Positions 1-5,221 of a stretch of 5,221 bases of DNA are shown in pieces. The DNA lies in assembly GCA_032117595.1 (NCBI GenBank), contig JAULYZ010000096.1, positions 1 to 5,221 on the forward strand, given 5' to 3'. The position numbers were made by a program, and so were the translations under genes. The notes beneath the pieces were generated by a model. It worked only from the letters and a program-made list of their open reading frames with translations, searched no databases and was not told where the DNA came from. This stretch comes from WLJO01 sp032117595 (GTDB lineage Bacteria > Actinomycetota > Acidimicrobiia > Acidimicrobiales > Ilumatobacteraceae). Position 1 is the first letter of the stretch, and each line of letters begins with the position of its first letter.

Positions 1-774
1 CTCGATCTGGAAGATGCGCGGGCCGCTCTCGCGCAGCACCTTGCCCATCCGCCAGTTCGAGTGGTGGAGCTCGCTGCGGTGCTGGTCCATGAAGCTCCGC
101 GACTGGCGCATCGTGTTCACGTTGTGGTGGTGCCGCAGGCTGCGGTAGCTCGACAGACCGGTTGCGGTGGACTTCCAGCCCCCGTCCATCGCCACAAGGT
201 TGATGTTCACATACACGAGGAGATCGCTCTCCGCTGCCCGGCGGTTGATCTCCACGTCCTCGCCATGGGGTGTCTGCCCGAGATGGGCCATGCCGTCGGG
301 GTCCTCGGCGTCGTGCTGGTAGAGCAGGCCACGGGGGGCGAAGGCGTCGTACACCCGGTCGCCCACCGCATGGCGGAGCTCGTCCTCGGTCATGCGTCGG
401 TGCAGCGCGAGTGCCGCGATGAGGTGGACGTCGTCGACGCCCTTCTCGGCGGCGATGTCCAGCACCGCCTCGATGACGCGCTGTCGGATATCGGGGCGGC
501 GCATCTTGGGCAGCGGTAGCGACACGTCGTCGAAGGCAATGGTGAGGCGCATCCCGGGGAACATCAGTGCGCGGAGCGGATCGCTGTCGACGGGGTTGTC
601 GAGCGCGTGGCGGATCGCTGCGTCGACGTCCTTGATGGCGGGAAGTGGCTCGGGCGCGTAGATCACCCGACTGCGACCTGCAGGGAGCTTCTCGAGGCTG
701 AAGTTCTCGCCGCGCCAGAACAGCATGGGCGGCGTGGAGCGGTCGACTTCGAGAACGAAACCGGGACGGGGCAT
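1..774 (-). CDS. LarA/DUF2088-family protein (lactate-racemase-like), C-terminus beyond window
   Basis: This is the N-terminal 258 residues of an open frame with no stop, running off base 1. The family (LarA, nickel-pincer-nucleotide 2-hydroxyacid racemases and epimerases, usually about 420 residues or more) inverts the carbon bearing the hydroxyl of 2-hydroxyacids in the cytoplasm. Visible family features are AFDDVSLPLP (80-89), a family-like helix ending in LALHRRMTEDELR (122-134; H125 matches the first catalytic His), QHDAED (153-158), and GGWK (198-201) with H217 exactly 16 residues after K201. That is the spacing of the LarA Lys184/His200 cofactor and nickel pair (numbering from memory). 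The second catalytic His, expected 10 residues before the Lys, is I191, and the Arg of the DxxR motif is L86. The ATG at 774 lies 4 bases after the dehydrogenase stop, with a weak purine-rich GAGAGAAAG at 785-793. It is probably the third gene of the operon. No cofactor-assembly genes (larB, larC, larE) are in view. Family membership is fairly sure; racemase activity is not. Confidence 0.85.
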   Translation of the reverse strand, partial: MPRPGFVLEVDRSTPPMLFWRGENFSLEKLPAGRSRVIYAPEPLPAIKDVDAAIRHALDNPVDSDPLRALMFPGMRLTIAFDDVSLPLPKMRRPDIRQRVIEAVLDIAAEKGVDDVHLIAALALHRRMTEDELRHAVGDRVYDAFAPRGLLYQHDAEDPDGMAHLGQTPHGEDVEINRRAAESDLLVYVNINLVAMDGGWKSTATGLSSYRSLRHHHNVNTMRQSRSFMDQHRSELHHSNWRMGKVLRESGPRIFQIE

Positions 775-778
775 GGGC

Positions 779-1957
779 TTAGCGCTTTCTCTCGTTGCGC
801 AGGTCGAAGGCGATCTTCACGGCACCACGCCTTCCGGCGTTGGCTGCGTGCGAGATCGCCTCCTCGTACTGGGTGAGCGGGTAGGTGGCACTGACGAGGC
901 GACCGAGGCTCGAGGCTCCGGCCAGTTCGATGGCGAGCTCGAACGTCCTCGCAGTGCGTCCGGTGGGGAGATGTTCGATGCCGTAGGCGTAGGCGCCGAT
1001 GAGTTGTGTCTCCCGGTGCCACAGGGTGGTGAGTTCGAGACGAACCCCGGCCGGCATGCCGACCACCACCACGCTCCCACGGGGTCGGACGAGCTGGAGG
1101 GCCGTGGCGACGCTGTTGCTGTCGCCCACGCAGTCGAGCACGACGTCGGCTCCGCCGGTGAGTTGATCGCCGTACGCCATCGAGCCGGTGACGCGCCGGA
1201 CGAGACGGCTCAGCTCGCCGGGCTCGGCGACATGACTCGCCCCGAACTCCTTGGCGAGTCGGACCTGCTGCGGATACCGGGCAGCAACCGAGATCTCGCC
1301 GGCAGGCGTGAGGCTGCGCAGCGCCGCCACGACGAGGAGCCCGAGCGTTCCGGCACCGATGACGGCGACGTGTGCCCCGGGCTCGATCGGCACGCGCAGC
1401 GCTGCGTGGATCGCGCACGCCGCAGGTTCGATCATGACGGCGTCCTCGTCGCTGAGTGATCCGGGTACCTCGTGAAGCTGCGACGGATGGGCGAGCATCT
1501 CGGTGCTCCACCCGCCGCCGGTGTCGCAGCAGAAACCGCTCTGGAGTCCCGCCTCGATGTCACCGAACGCAAGTCGTTCACAGTTCCCCAGGCGTCCTGC
1601 GGAGCACGACGGGCACATCGGCTCGATGCCGCGCGTACGGCAGCCGAGCACCGGCTCGAGGACCACCCTGCGGCCGTCCTCGGTGTCGGCCACCACTTCG
1701 TGGCCCGGCACGAACGGGAAGCTGACGATGGGCTCGAAATAGCGCGAGGCAACGCCGTCCACAGTGGCGAGATCGCTGCCGCAGATGCCGGCGAGGCGTG
1801 GTTGGATGCGTACCCACTCGGGGGTGGGAAGCGGCAGGGGGGCATCGTCGTCGAGCGCCAGCGGCCCCCACTTGGCGCCGGCGCCCGCAGCGAGCGCCCC
1901 GGCGACCCGTGCCGATGCGAAACGGGTGATCTTTCGCTCGACGCGCAGCGCCCTCAT
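779..1957 (-). CDS. Zinc-dependent medium-chain alcohol dehydrogenase (MDR superfamily)
   Basis: This 392-residue cytoplasmic oxidoreductase should interconvert an alcohol and an aldehyde or ketone using NAD(P). The N-terminal GroES-like fold carries GICGSD (57-62, zinc ligand C59) and PGHEV (84-88, H86/E87). Four cysteines, C106, C115, C118 and C126, look like the structural zinc lobe, but the first gap is 8 residues where classical members have 2. IEPAACAIHA (176-185) matches the EPLACAxHA motif, with E178 as the likely further catalytic ligand. The Rossmann fold follows with VIGAGTLG (199-206), and DVVLDCVG (271-278) is the usual later strand. C59 sits roughly 15-20 residues later than in typical members, so the N-terminus has an insertion. 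The start is the ATG at 1957, overlapping the upstream stop as ATGA and preceded by AGGGGGG at 1965-1971. It resembles threonine, sorbitol and other polyol dehydrogenases in general layout, but the substrate cannot be named. The context suggests it acts on a product of the neighbouring reductase or on the substrate of the LarA-like protein. Confidence 0.93.
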   Translation of the reverse strand: MRALRVERKITRFASARVAGALAAGAGAKWGPLALDDDAPLPLPTPEWVRIQPRLAGICGSDLATVDGVASRYFEPIVSFPFVPGHEVVADTEDGRRVVLEPVLGCRTRGIEPMCPSCSAGRLGNCERLAFGDIEAGLQSGFCCDTGGGWSTEMLAHPSQLHEVPGSLSDEDAVMIEPAACAIHAALRVPIEPGAHVAVIGAGTLGLLVVAALRSLTPAGEISVAARYPQQVRLAKEFGASHVAEPGELSRLVRRVTGSMAYGDQLTGGADVVLDCVGDSNSVATALQLVRPRGSVVVVGMPAGVRLELTTLWHRETQLIGAYAYGIEHLPTGRTARTFELAIELAGASSLGRLVSATYPLTQYEEAISHAANAGRRGAVKIAFDLRNERKR

Positions 1958-4299
1958 GATGCGGCCCCCCTGCGCTGCTCGCGCTCGGAGAGCAACGGCC
2001 CGATCGGAAGGAGGGGTCGTGGCGCGCCCTCGGCCTTCGCCCAGTTCTCCACGAGCCATCCTCGCTTGCGGGCGATGGCCGCGAGTCGTGTCTCGGGATT
2101 GACCGCAACGGGGAAGCCGACCGCCTCGAGCATCGGGAGGTCCGATGACGAGTCGGCGTACGCAACGGCGTCCTCGAGGGAGAAACCGTTCGCCGTGCAG
2201 TAGTCGGCGAGTACCTGTGCGCGCGTCTCTCCGGTGGGCGGGACGCCGTGGAGTTCTCCGCTGAGGGTGCCGTCGGGGCGCACCGTCATGTCGGAGGCAA
2301 CGATCTCGTCGAAGAGCGGACGCAGCGGCTCGACGACGAACGACAGCGCGCCGGTGATGAGGATGGTCCGATGACCTGCGGCGCGGTGTTCGCGCACGCG
2401 CCGCAAGCCGGCGGGGAAGCTCTTGGTGAGGATGATCTGACTCAGCAGTTCCTGAGCGTCGTCGGCGAGGAGCGCCGCCGGGGCATCCTCGTAACGGCGG
2501 TAGAAGTAGCGGAGGAAGTCGCTGCGGTCGGCGCGGTCGAGACGCAGCAGTGTGGGCGCCTCGGCGAGCGTGCGGAGCACGAATCGCATTCGATCGGCGG
2601 TGGGCAACCGGCGTGTTGCGAGCCACGAGTAGCTCTCCACCACATTGGAGGCAATGAGCGTGTTCTCGAGGTCGAACGCCGCAACGCAGCGCTCGGGTGC
2701 AAGAACCGACTTGCGCAAGCGTCCGGAGCGATCAACACGGTTCTTGCCCGGTGTGGACTTCACGCGGGAGTGCGTGACCACCGACGGGAGATGGATGTTG
2801 TGGACGTAATACTCCCAGTCGATCACCCGCGGATCGAAGCAGAAGGCCGAGCGGTCGTCCTCCCCGAGGGCATCCCACATCGCAAGCAGGTTCGTCACGT
2901 CATAGATCGCTTCGCACTCGGTGTAGAGCCCGTAGAGCTCGACGTACTCGAGCGCCCGCTCGATCTCGGTCTTGCGCTCCTCGAGGCGAGCCGTCCACGC
3001 AGCCTGCTTGCCGCGTAGCGGCAGCGACTGCAGCGTCTTCTCGGCGGTGGTGACGAGGCGTTTCGCGCGCTGTAGCTGTCCCTGCACCCGGCCGCGACCG
3101 GGGAAGCTCCACTCCGGAACGATGATCGGCTGCCCCTCGTTGTCGTAGAGCGGGTGCTCGGTGAAGTAGGCGCGGACGTTGTCCTGCAGGGTCCCGTACT
3201 TCAGGGGGTTCGTGGAGCCCGATGCCACCTGGGTGATTTGGGGCGCATGCTGCGGACCGAGTGCCGCAACATTGATGATGGCTGCCACGACGAGGTCCAC
3301 CGGTACGACGTCGATGGTGCCCTCCGGGATCCCCGGGAACTCCTTGAGCAGTGCACGCGCGTAACTGATGATCACGGGCTCTGCCATCCGGAATCCGCGG
3401 ATCCACCCGGGTCGGGGCTCGGCGAGTGCTGACTCGATGATCGAGGGCCGAACGATCGATACCGGCACGTCGCCCTTCGATTCGATGAGGGCCTGTTCGC
3501 CGAGTGCCTTGGTGAATGCGTAGGCGTCGGGCCAACCCACGGCGGCGGCGCGCGCTCGGCCCGCTTCCACGAGTTGGTCGTCCACCCAGCGCGTGCGCAA
3601 CTGCTCGGTCTTTCCTGCGAGCGCCGGCCCACCAGCGGCGCCGAGTTCGCGCCGCGCCTCGCTGCGGAAGTGGGCGAGACGCTCGGGGGTTCGGCTCGCT
3701 GCTTCGGTGTCGCTGCGAAGCCTCCGTGATGCCGCAACCTCGCTCTTCCAGGAGAGCCCGAGGTCGAAGGGGCCCTCGCTCACGAGTTCCTCGGGTGCGC
3801 GTCCGCGTCGGTTTCCCGCGACGTAGCAAGTTGATACCGCCACGAGATGGGCCGTGCTGCCGAGTGCTTGGAGGGTCTGGGCCACCCGCGTGGGTCCCAT
3901 GAGGTTGATCTCCACCGCACGATCGAGCGGGGAGTCGAACGCAACAGCCGCCGCAGAGTGGATGACGATGTCGCACGACCCGAGCACGGCACGGTCGGCC
4001 TCGGACAGCCCGAGACCGTCGTTGGAGACGTCGCCGTTGATCACCTGCACCCGCCGAGCCGCCATCTCGTCGAAGGCCGCTGTGCTGCCGAGCTCGCTGC
4101 GGAGCCGGTCGAAGGCGTCGTTCTTCAGGATCTCGCGGCGCAGGCGTTCTGCTGCAGTCGTGCGCTTCCCGGCCCGGATGAGCAGCACGAGCGAGCAGTC
4201 GGGCACGCTGCGGAGCAGTCGCTCGACGAGGGCCGTGCCCACGAACCCGGTGGCGCCGGTGATGGCGATCCGCTTGCCGGCGAGCATTTCGGCGATCAC
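1954..4299 (-). CDS. Fusion protein: fatty-acyl-CoA-reductase-type SDR plus HAD-IB hydrolase
   Basis: The protein has 781 residues in two modules. Residues 1-510 form an extended SDR of the acyl-CoA reductase type (NAD_binding_4 family). They show TGATGFVG (14-21), LLIRAGKR (39-46; the Arg after strand 2 fits NADPH), VSTCYV (155-160), YAFTK (260-264, catalytic Y260/K264) and IVRPSIIES (282-290). A late WEYYVHNIHLP (495-505) recalls the FAR C-terminal region. Such enzymes reduce acyl thioesters to aldehydes or alcohols. After a basic linker (about 511-537), residues 538-781 are HAD-IB/SerB-like: FDLENTL (542-548, nucleophile D543), LITGAL (647-652, motif II), TGETRAQVL (689-697, motif III region) and YADSSSDLPML (714-724, motif IV). 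E545 replaces the usual second Asp and R693 the usual Lys. The GTG at 4299 is preferred because IAEMLAGK before the Rossmann strand matches the usual FAR N-terminus; the alternative is ATG at 4287. Neither has a Shine-Dalgarno. It is the first gene of the leftward operon. FAR and HAD modules also co-occur in myxobacterial ether-lipid protein ElbD (from memory). Confidence 0.92.
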   Translation of the reverse strand: MIAEMLAGKRIAITGATGFVGTALVERLLRSVPDCSLVLLIRAGKRTTAAERLRREILKNDAFDRLRSELGSTAAFDEMAARRVQVINGDVSNDGLGLSEADRAVLGSCDIVIHSAAAVAFDSPLDRAVEINLMGPTRVAQTLQALGSTAHLVAVSTCYVAGNRRGRAPEELVSEGPFDLGLSWKSEVAASRRLRSDTEAASRTPERLAHFRSEARRELGAAGGPALAGKTEQLRTRWVDDQLVEAGRARAAAVGWPDAYAFTKALGEQALIESKGDVPVSIVRPSIIESALAEPRPGWIRGFRMAEPVIISYARALLKEFPGIPEGTIDVVPVDLVVAAIINVAALGPQHAPQITQVASGSTNPLKYGTLQDNVRAYFTEHPLYDNEGQPIIVPEWSFPGRGRVQGQLQRAKRLVTTAEKTLQSLPLRGKQAAWTARLEERKTEIERALEYVELYGLYTECEAIYDVTNLLAMWDALGEDDRSAFCFDPRVIDWEYYVHNIHLPSVVTHSRVKSTPGKNRVDRSGRLRKSVLAPERCVAAFDLENTLIASNVVESYSWLATRRLPTADRMRFVLRTLAEAPTLLRLDRADRSDFLRYFYRRYEDAPAALLADDAQELLSQIILTKSFPAGLRRVREHRAAGHRTILITGALSFVVEPLRPLFDEIVASDMTVRPDGTLSGELHGVPPTGETRAQVLADYCTANGFSLEDAVAYADSSSDLPMLEAVGFPVAVNPETRLAAIARKRGWLVENWAKAEGAPRPLLPIGPLLSEREQRRGAAS
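1965..1971 (-). promoter_or_regulatory. Ribosome binding site for the alcohol dehydrogenase gene
   Basis: AGGGGGG on the minus strand lies 7 bases before the ATG at 1957, inside the last codons of the fusion gene. It supports ATG 1957 as the real start instead of an in-frame extension into the upstream gene. Together with the ATGA overlap it suggests translational coupling. Confidence 0.6.
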
Positions 4300-4310
4300 G
4301 GGTGCGTGTC

Positions 4311-4332
4311 TATCACCATTTCTCTACCATTT
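4311..4332. repeat. Two direct copies of ACCATTT, 11 bases apart
   Basis: ACCATTT occurs at 4315-4321 and again at 4326-4332. The aligned 11-base units (4311-4321 and 4322-4332) agree at 7 of 11 positions. The second copy is part of the left arm and centre of the inverted repeat at 4321-4340. The spacing is about one helical turn, so the first copy could be an extra half-site on the same face of the DNA. It is short enough to be chance. Confidence 0.4.
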
Positions 4333-4340
4333 GGTAGAGA
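4321..4340. promoter_or_regulatory. Perfect 9-2-9 inverted repeat, probable TetR operator
   Basis: The sequence reads TCTCTACCA-TT-TGGTAGAGA, with every base of the 9-base arms paired. It lies in the intergenic region between a TetR-family gene and the divergent operon, the usual place for the operator of such a regulator, and its length suits a TetR dimer. It ends 21 bases from the GTG of the fusion gene and 48 bases from the tetR ATG, so binding would block promoters in both directions. A 2-base loop and the absence of a T-run argue against a terminator. That the neighbouring TetR protein is its binder is inference. Confidence 0.82.
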
Positions 4341-4378
4341 CGCCGGCGGGCACCCCAGCCGGACAGGAGGAGCCACCC

Positions 4379-4382
4379 GAGG
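4379..4382 (+). promoter_or_regulatory. Ribosome binding site for tetR
   Basis: GAGG lies 6 bases before the ATG at 4389. A stronger AGGAGG at 4365-4370 is 18 bases away, too far for normal use, and has no start codon at a suitable distance. The tetR frame meets a TAG at 4335-4337 upstream with no ATG, GTG or TTG in between, so ATG 4389 is the first possible start. Confidence 0.5.
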
Positions 4383-4388
4383 CCAGCC

Positions 4389-5036
4389 ATGCCCGAGACC
4401 GTCCCGAGCCCCGACCCGCAGCCCGCATCGCGGCCCGCTCCCGGGCCAGCGACGCGTCCCACGCGCGATCGGATCCTCGAGGCAGCACTCGACCGTTTCG
4501 GGACCCAGGGCGTGCCGGGGACGTCCCTCGACGAAATTGCAGCCGACGCCGGGGTGCGCAAGCAGACCGTCCTCTACTGGTTCGACTCCAAGGACGATCT
4601 GCTCGGCGCCGTCATCGCTGCGGTTGCGGCTGACCTGACCGTGGACATCGCAGCAGCGATCCGTCATGCCGGCACCGGCTTCGCCCGGGTCGAGGCCACG
4701 GTGAAGGCGGTGTTCCGCTCGGCGGTCCGCCGTCCCGCGATCCTCGGACTGGTGCGCGAACTCAACCGTCTGGGCCCACCTGCGGCCGATCTGCTCTCGG
4801 ACCGGCTCACACCGCTCGTCGATCGCGCCGTCGCCTTTCTCGAGGCTGAGATGGACGCGGGCCGGATGCGGCGCGCCGACCCCAGACTCACCATTGCCCT
4901 GGTGTACGCCTCGGTTGTCGGTGTGGCGAGCGAACCCGAGGCGCTGCGCGCGGTCGGCTGGGTGCCGTCAGCGGCAGGTCTGCGGCATCTTCGCACCGAA
5001 CTGCTCGACTACCTACGGGCAGCACTGGCGCCGTGA
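4389..5036 (+). CDS. TetR-family transcriptional regulator
   Basis: This 215-residue protein has the normal length for the family. A Pro/Ala-rich tail (1-24) precedes the DNA-binding domain: helix 1 TRDRILEAALDRFGTQG (25-41), then the helix-turn-helix TSLDEIAADAGVRKQTVLYW (45-64) and FDSKDDLLGAV (65-75), all closely matching the TetR_N pattern. Residues from about 80 on are helical and variable, as expected for the ligand-binding and dimerisation domain, so the inducer cannot be read. The family mostly represses by binding inverted repeats and releases DNA on binding a small molecule. The gene is divergent from the reductase operon and next to the perfect inverted repeat at 4321-4340, so it probably controls that operon and itself. 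An acyl-CoA or other pathway intermediate as ligand is plausible but inferred. The stop overlaps the next gene as GTGA, which suggests the two are co-transcribed. Confidence 0.95.
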   Translation: MPETVPSPDPQPASRPAPGPATRPTRDRILEAALDRFGTQGVPGTSLDEIAADAGVRKQTVLYWFDSKDDLLGAVIAAVAADLTVDIAAAIRHAGTGFARVEATVKAVFRSAVRRPAILGLVRELNRLGPPAADLLSDRLTPLVDRAVAFLEAEMDAGRMRRADPRLTIALVYASVVGVASEPEALRAVGWVPSAAGLRHLRTELLDYLRAALAP

Positions 5037-5221
5037 ACGATCTCGCTGCGCACATCGCCCGTTCGTGGGGGGCGTGGGACGGTCCACTCGTCGAGTCGAT
5101 CATCTTCGGGACGCGCAAGCCCGAAGCGATCGCAGCGACGATCGAGTCGTGGGTACTCGACGAGCTCGGGACCGGGATCGACGCCGTCCATTCCTACTTC
5201 GCGTCGGTGGGGGCCACCGCA
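5033..5221 (+). CDS. Unrecognised protein, 5' part only, coupled to tetR
   Basis: An open frame of 63 codons starts at GTG 5033 and is still open at the window end. It begins MNDLAAHIARSWGAWDG and continues through FGTRKPEAIAATIESWV (about 25-41) to HSYFASVGATA (53-63). I do not recognise a family. The visible part looks mainly helical and soluble, with no signal peptide, membrane segment or metal-binding motif. The GTGA overlap with the tetR stop, the good GC3 codon pattern and the lack of competing frames support a real gene. Being co-transcribed with the regulator, it would come under the same control if the TetR protein is autoregulated. The start could be wrong, since no clear ribosome binding site is visible beyond a weak ACGGG about 13 bases upstream. 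Confidence 0.6.
   Translation, partial: MNDLAAHIARSWGAWDGPLVESIIFGTRKPEAIAATIESWVLDELGTGIDAVHSYFASVGATA

Larger units (their letters stand above)
4300..4388. promoter_or_regulatory. Divergent control region between the fusion-gene operon and tetR
   Basis: These 89 bases separate the two divergent start codons and must hold both promoters unless one lies within a gene. The middle is AT-rich compared with its surroundings (about 4311-4340). Weak -10-like matches are TACCAT at 4325-4330 on the plus strand (for tetR) and GATAGA at 4314-4309 on the minus strand (for the fusion gene). Neither has a convincing -35 box. If the minus-strand match is real, transcription would begin only a few bases before the GTG at 4299, giving an almost leaderless message. 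The region is certain as an intergenic control region; the exact promoter elements are guesses. Confidence 0.6.

Noticed and set aside
725..1459. Long plus-strand open frame opposite the dehydrogenase gene
   Set aside because: It lies antisense to a clear MDR enzyme, its translation resembles no family, and such frames are expected opposite GC3-rich genes.
1958..2626. Upstream in-frame extension of the dehydrogenase to 2626
   Set aside because: The extra 223 residues are Arg/Pro-rich, have no motif and overlay the HAD domain in another frame. ATG 1957 has a ribosome binding site and begins the usual MRAL-type N-terminus.
1472..3018. Two long plus-strand open frames (1472-2203 and 2248-3018)
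   Set aside because: They are antisense shadows of the dehydrogenase and the HAD/FAR fusion, with low-complexity or motif-free translations.
2900..3976. Minus-strand 358-residue open frame inside the fusion gene
   Set aside because: It is a shifted-frame shadow of the SDR module, Arg-rich and without motifs.
1954..4299. Possible artificial fusion through frameshift or assembly error
   Set aside because: The frame is continuous, both modules are complete with their motifs, and a sensible basic linker joins them, so a true fusion is the simpler reading.
4321..4340. Inverted repeat as an intrinsic terminator
   Set aside because: It lies between divergent starts, has only a 2-base loop and no T-run on either strand.
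3847..4638. Overlapping plus-strand open frames crossing the control region into tetR
   Set aside because: They run through the operator and into tetR in other frames, and both contain Arg/Ser/Pro-rich translations typical of wrong-frame GC-rich DNA.

Overview
The window is dense, high-GC, GC3-rich DNA with almost no non-coding sequence, short 4-base gene overlaps and GTG starts. This suggests a high-GC actinobacterium. An acidimicrobial or related environmental lineage is my guess from protein style only; nothing in the window fixes the taxon. There are no RNA genes, insertion sequences, CRISPR arrays or terminators that I can support, and no gene-free stretch longer than about 90 bases.

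Layout: two divergent transcription units share one 89-base control region (4300-4388). The minus-strand unit reads leftward: (i) a 781-residue fusion of a fatty-acyl-CoA-reductase-type SDR with a HAD-IB phosphatase-like domain (4299 to 1954); (ii) a zinc-dependent medium-chain alcohol dehydrogenase (1957 to 779), overlapping the first gene by 4 bases (ATGA); (iii) a LarA/DUF2088-family protein (774 to beyond base 1), starting 4 bases after the dehydrogenase stop and cut by the window edge. The plus-strand unit has a TetR-family regulator (4389-5036) and then an unrecognised gene overlapping it by 4 bases (GTGA, 5033 onward), also cut by the window edge.

The control region holds a perfect 9-2-9 inverted repeat (4321-4340), the best candidate operator for the TetR protein. 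It lies 21 bases from the GTG start of the fusion gene and 48 bases from the tetR start, so one bound regulator could control both directions.

The minus-strand genes look like one metabolic pathway: a thioester reductase joined to a phosphatase-like domain, an alcohol/ketone oxidoreductase, and a member of the nickel-pincer 2-hydroxyacid racemase superfamily. Two catalytic modules depart from textbook motifs. The HAD part has DxE in place of DxD and Arg in place of the motif III Lys. The LarA-like protein keeps the Lys/His pair that holds the nickel cofactor (16 residues apart) but seems to lack one catalytic His and one substrate/cofactor Arg. The substrate cannot be read from the sequence. 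A lipid, fatty acid or hydroxy-acid pathway is inference.
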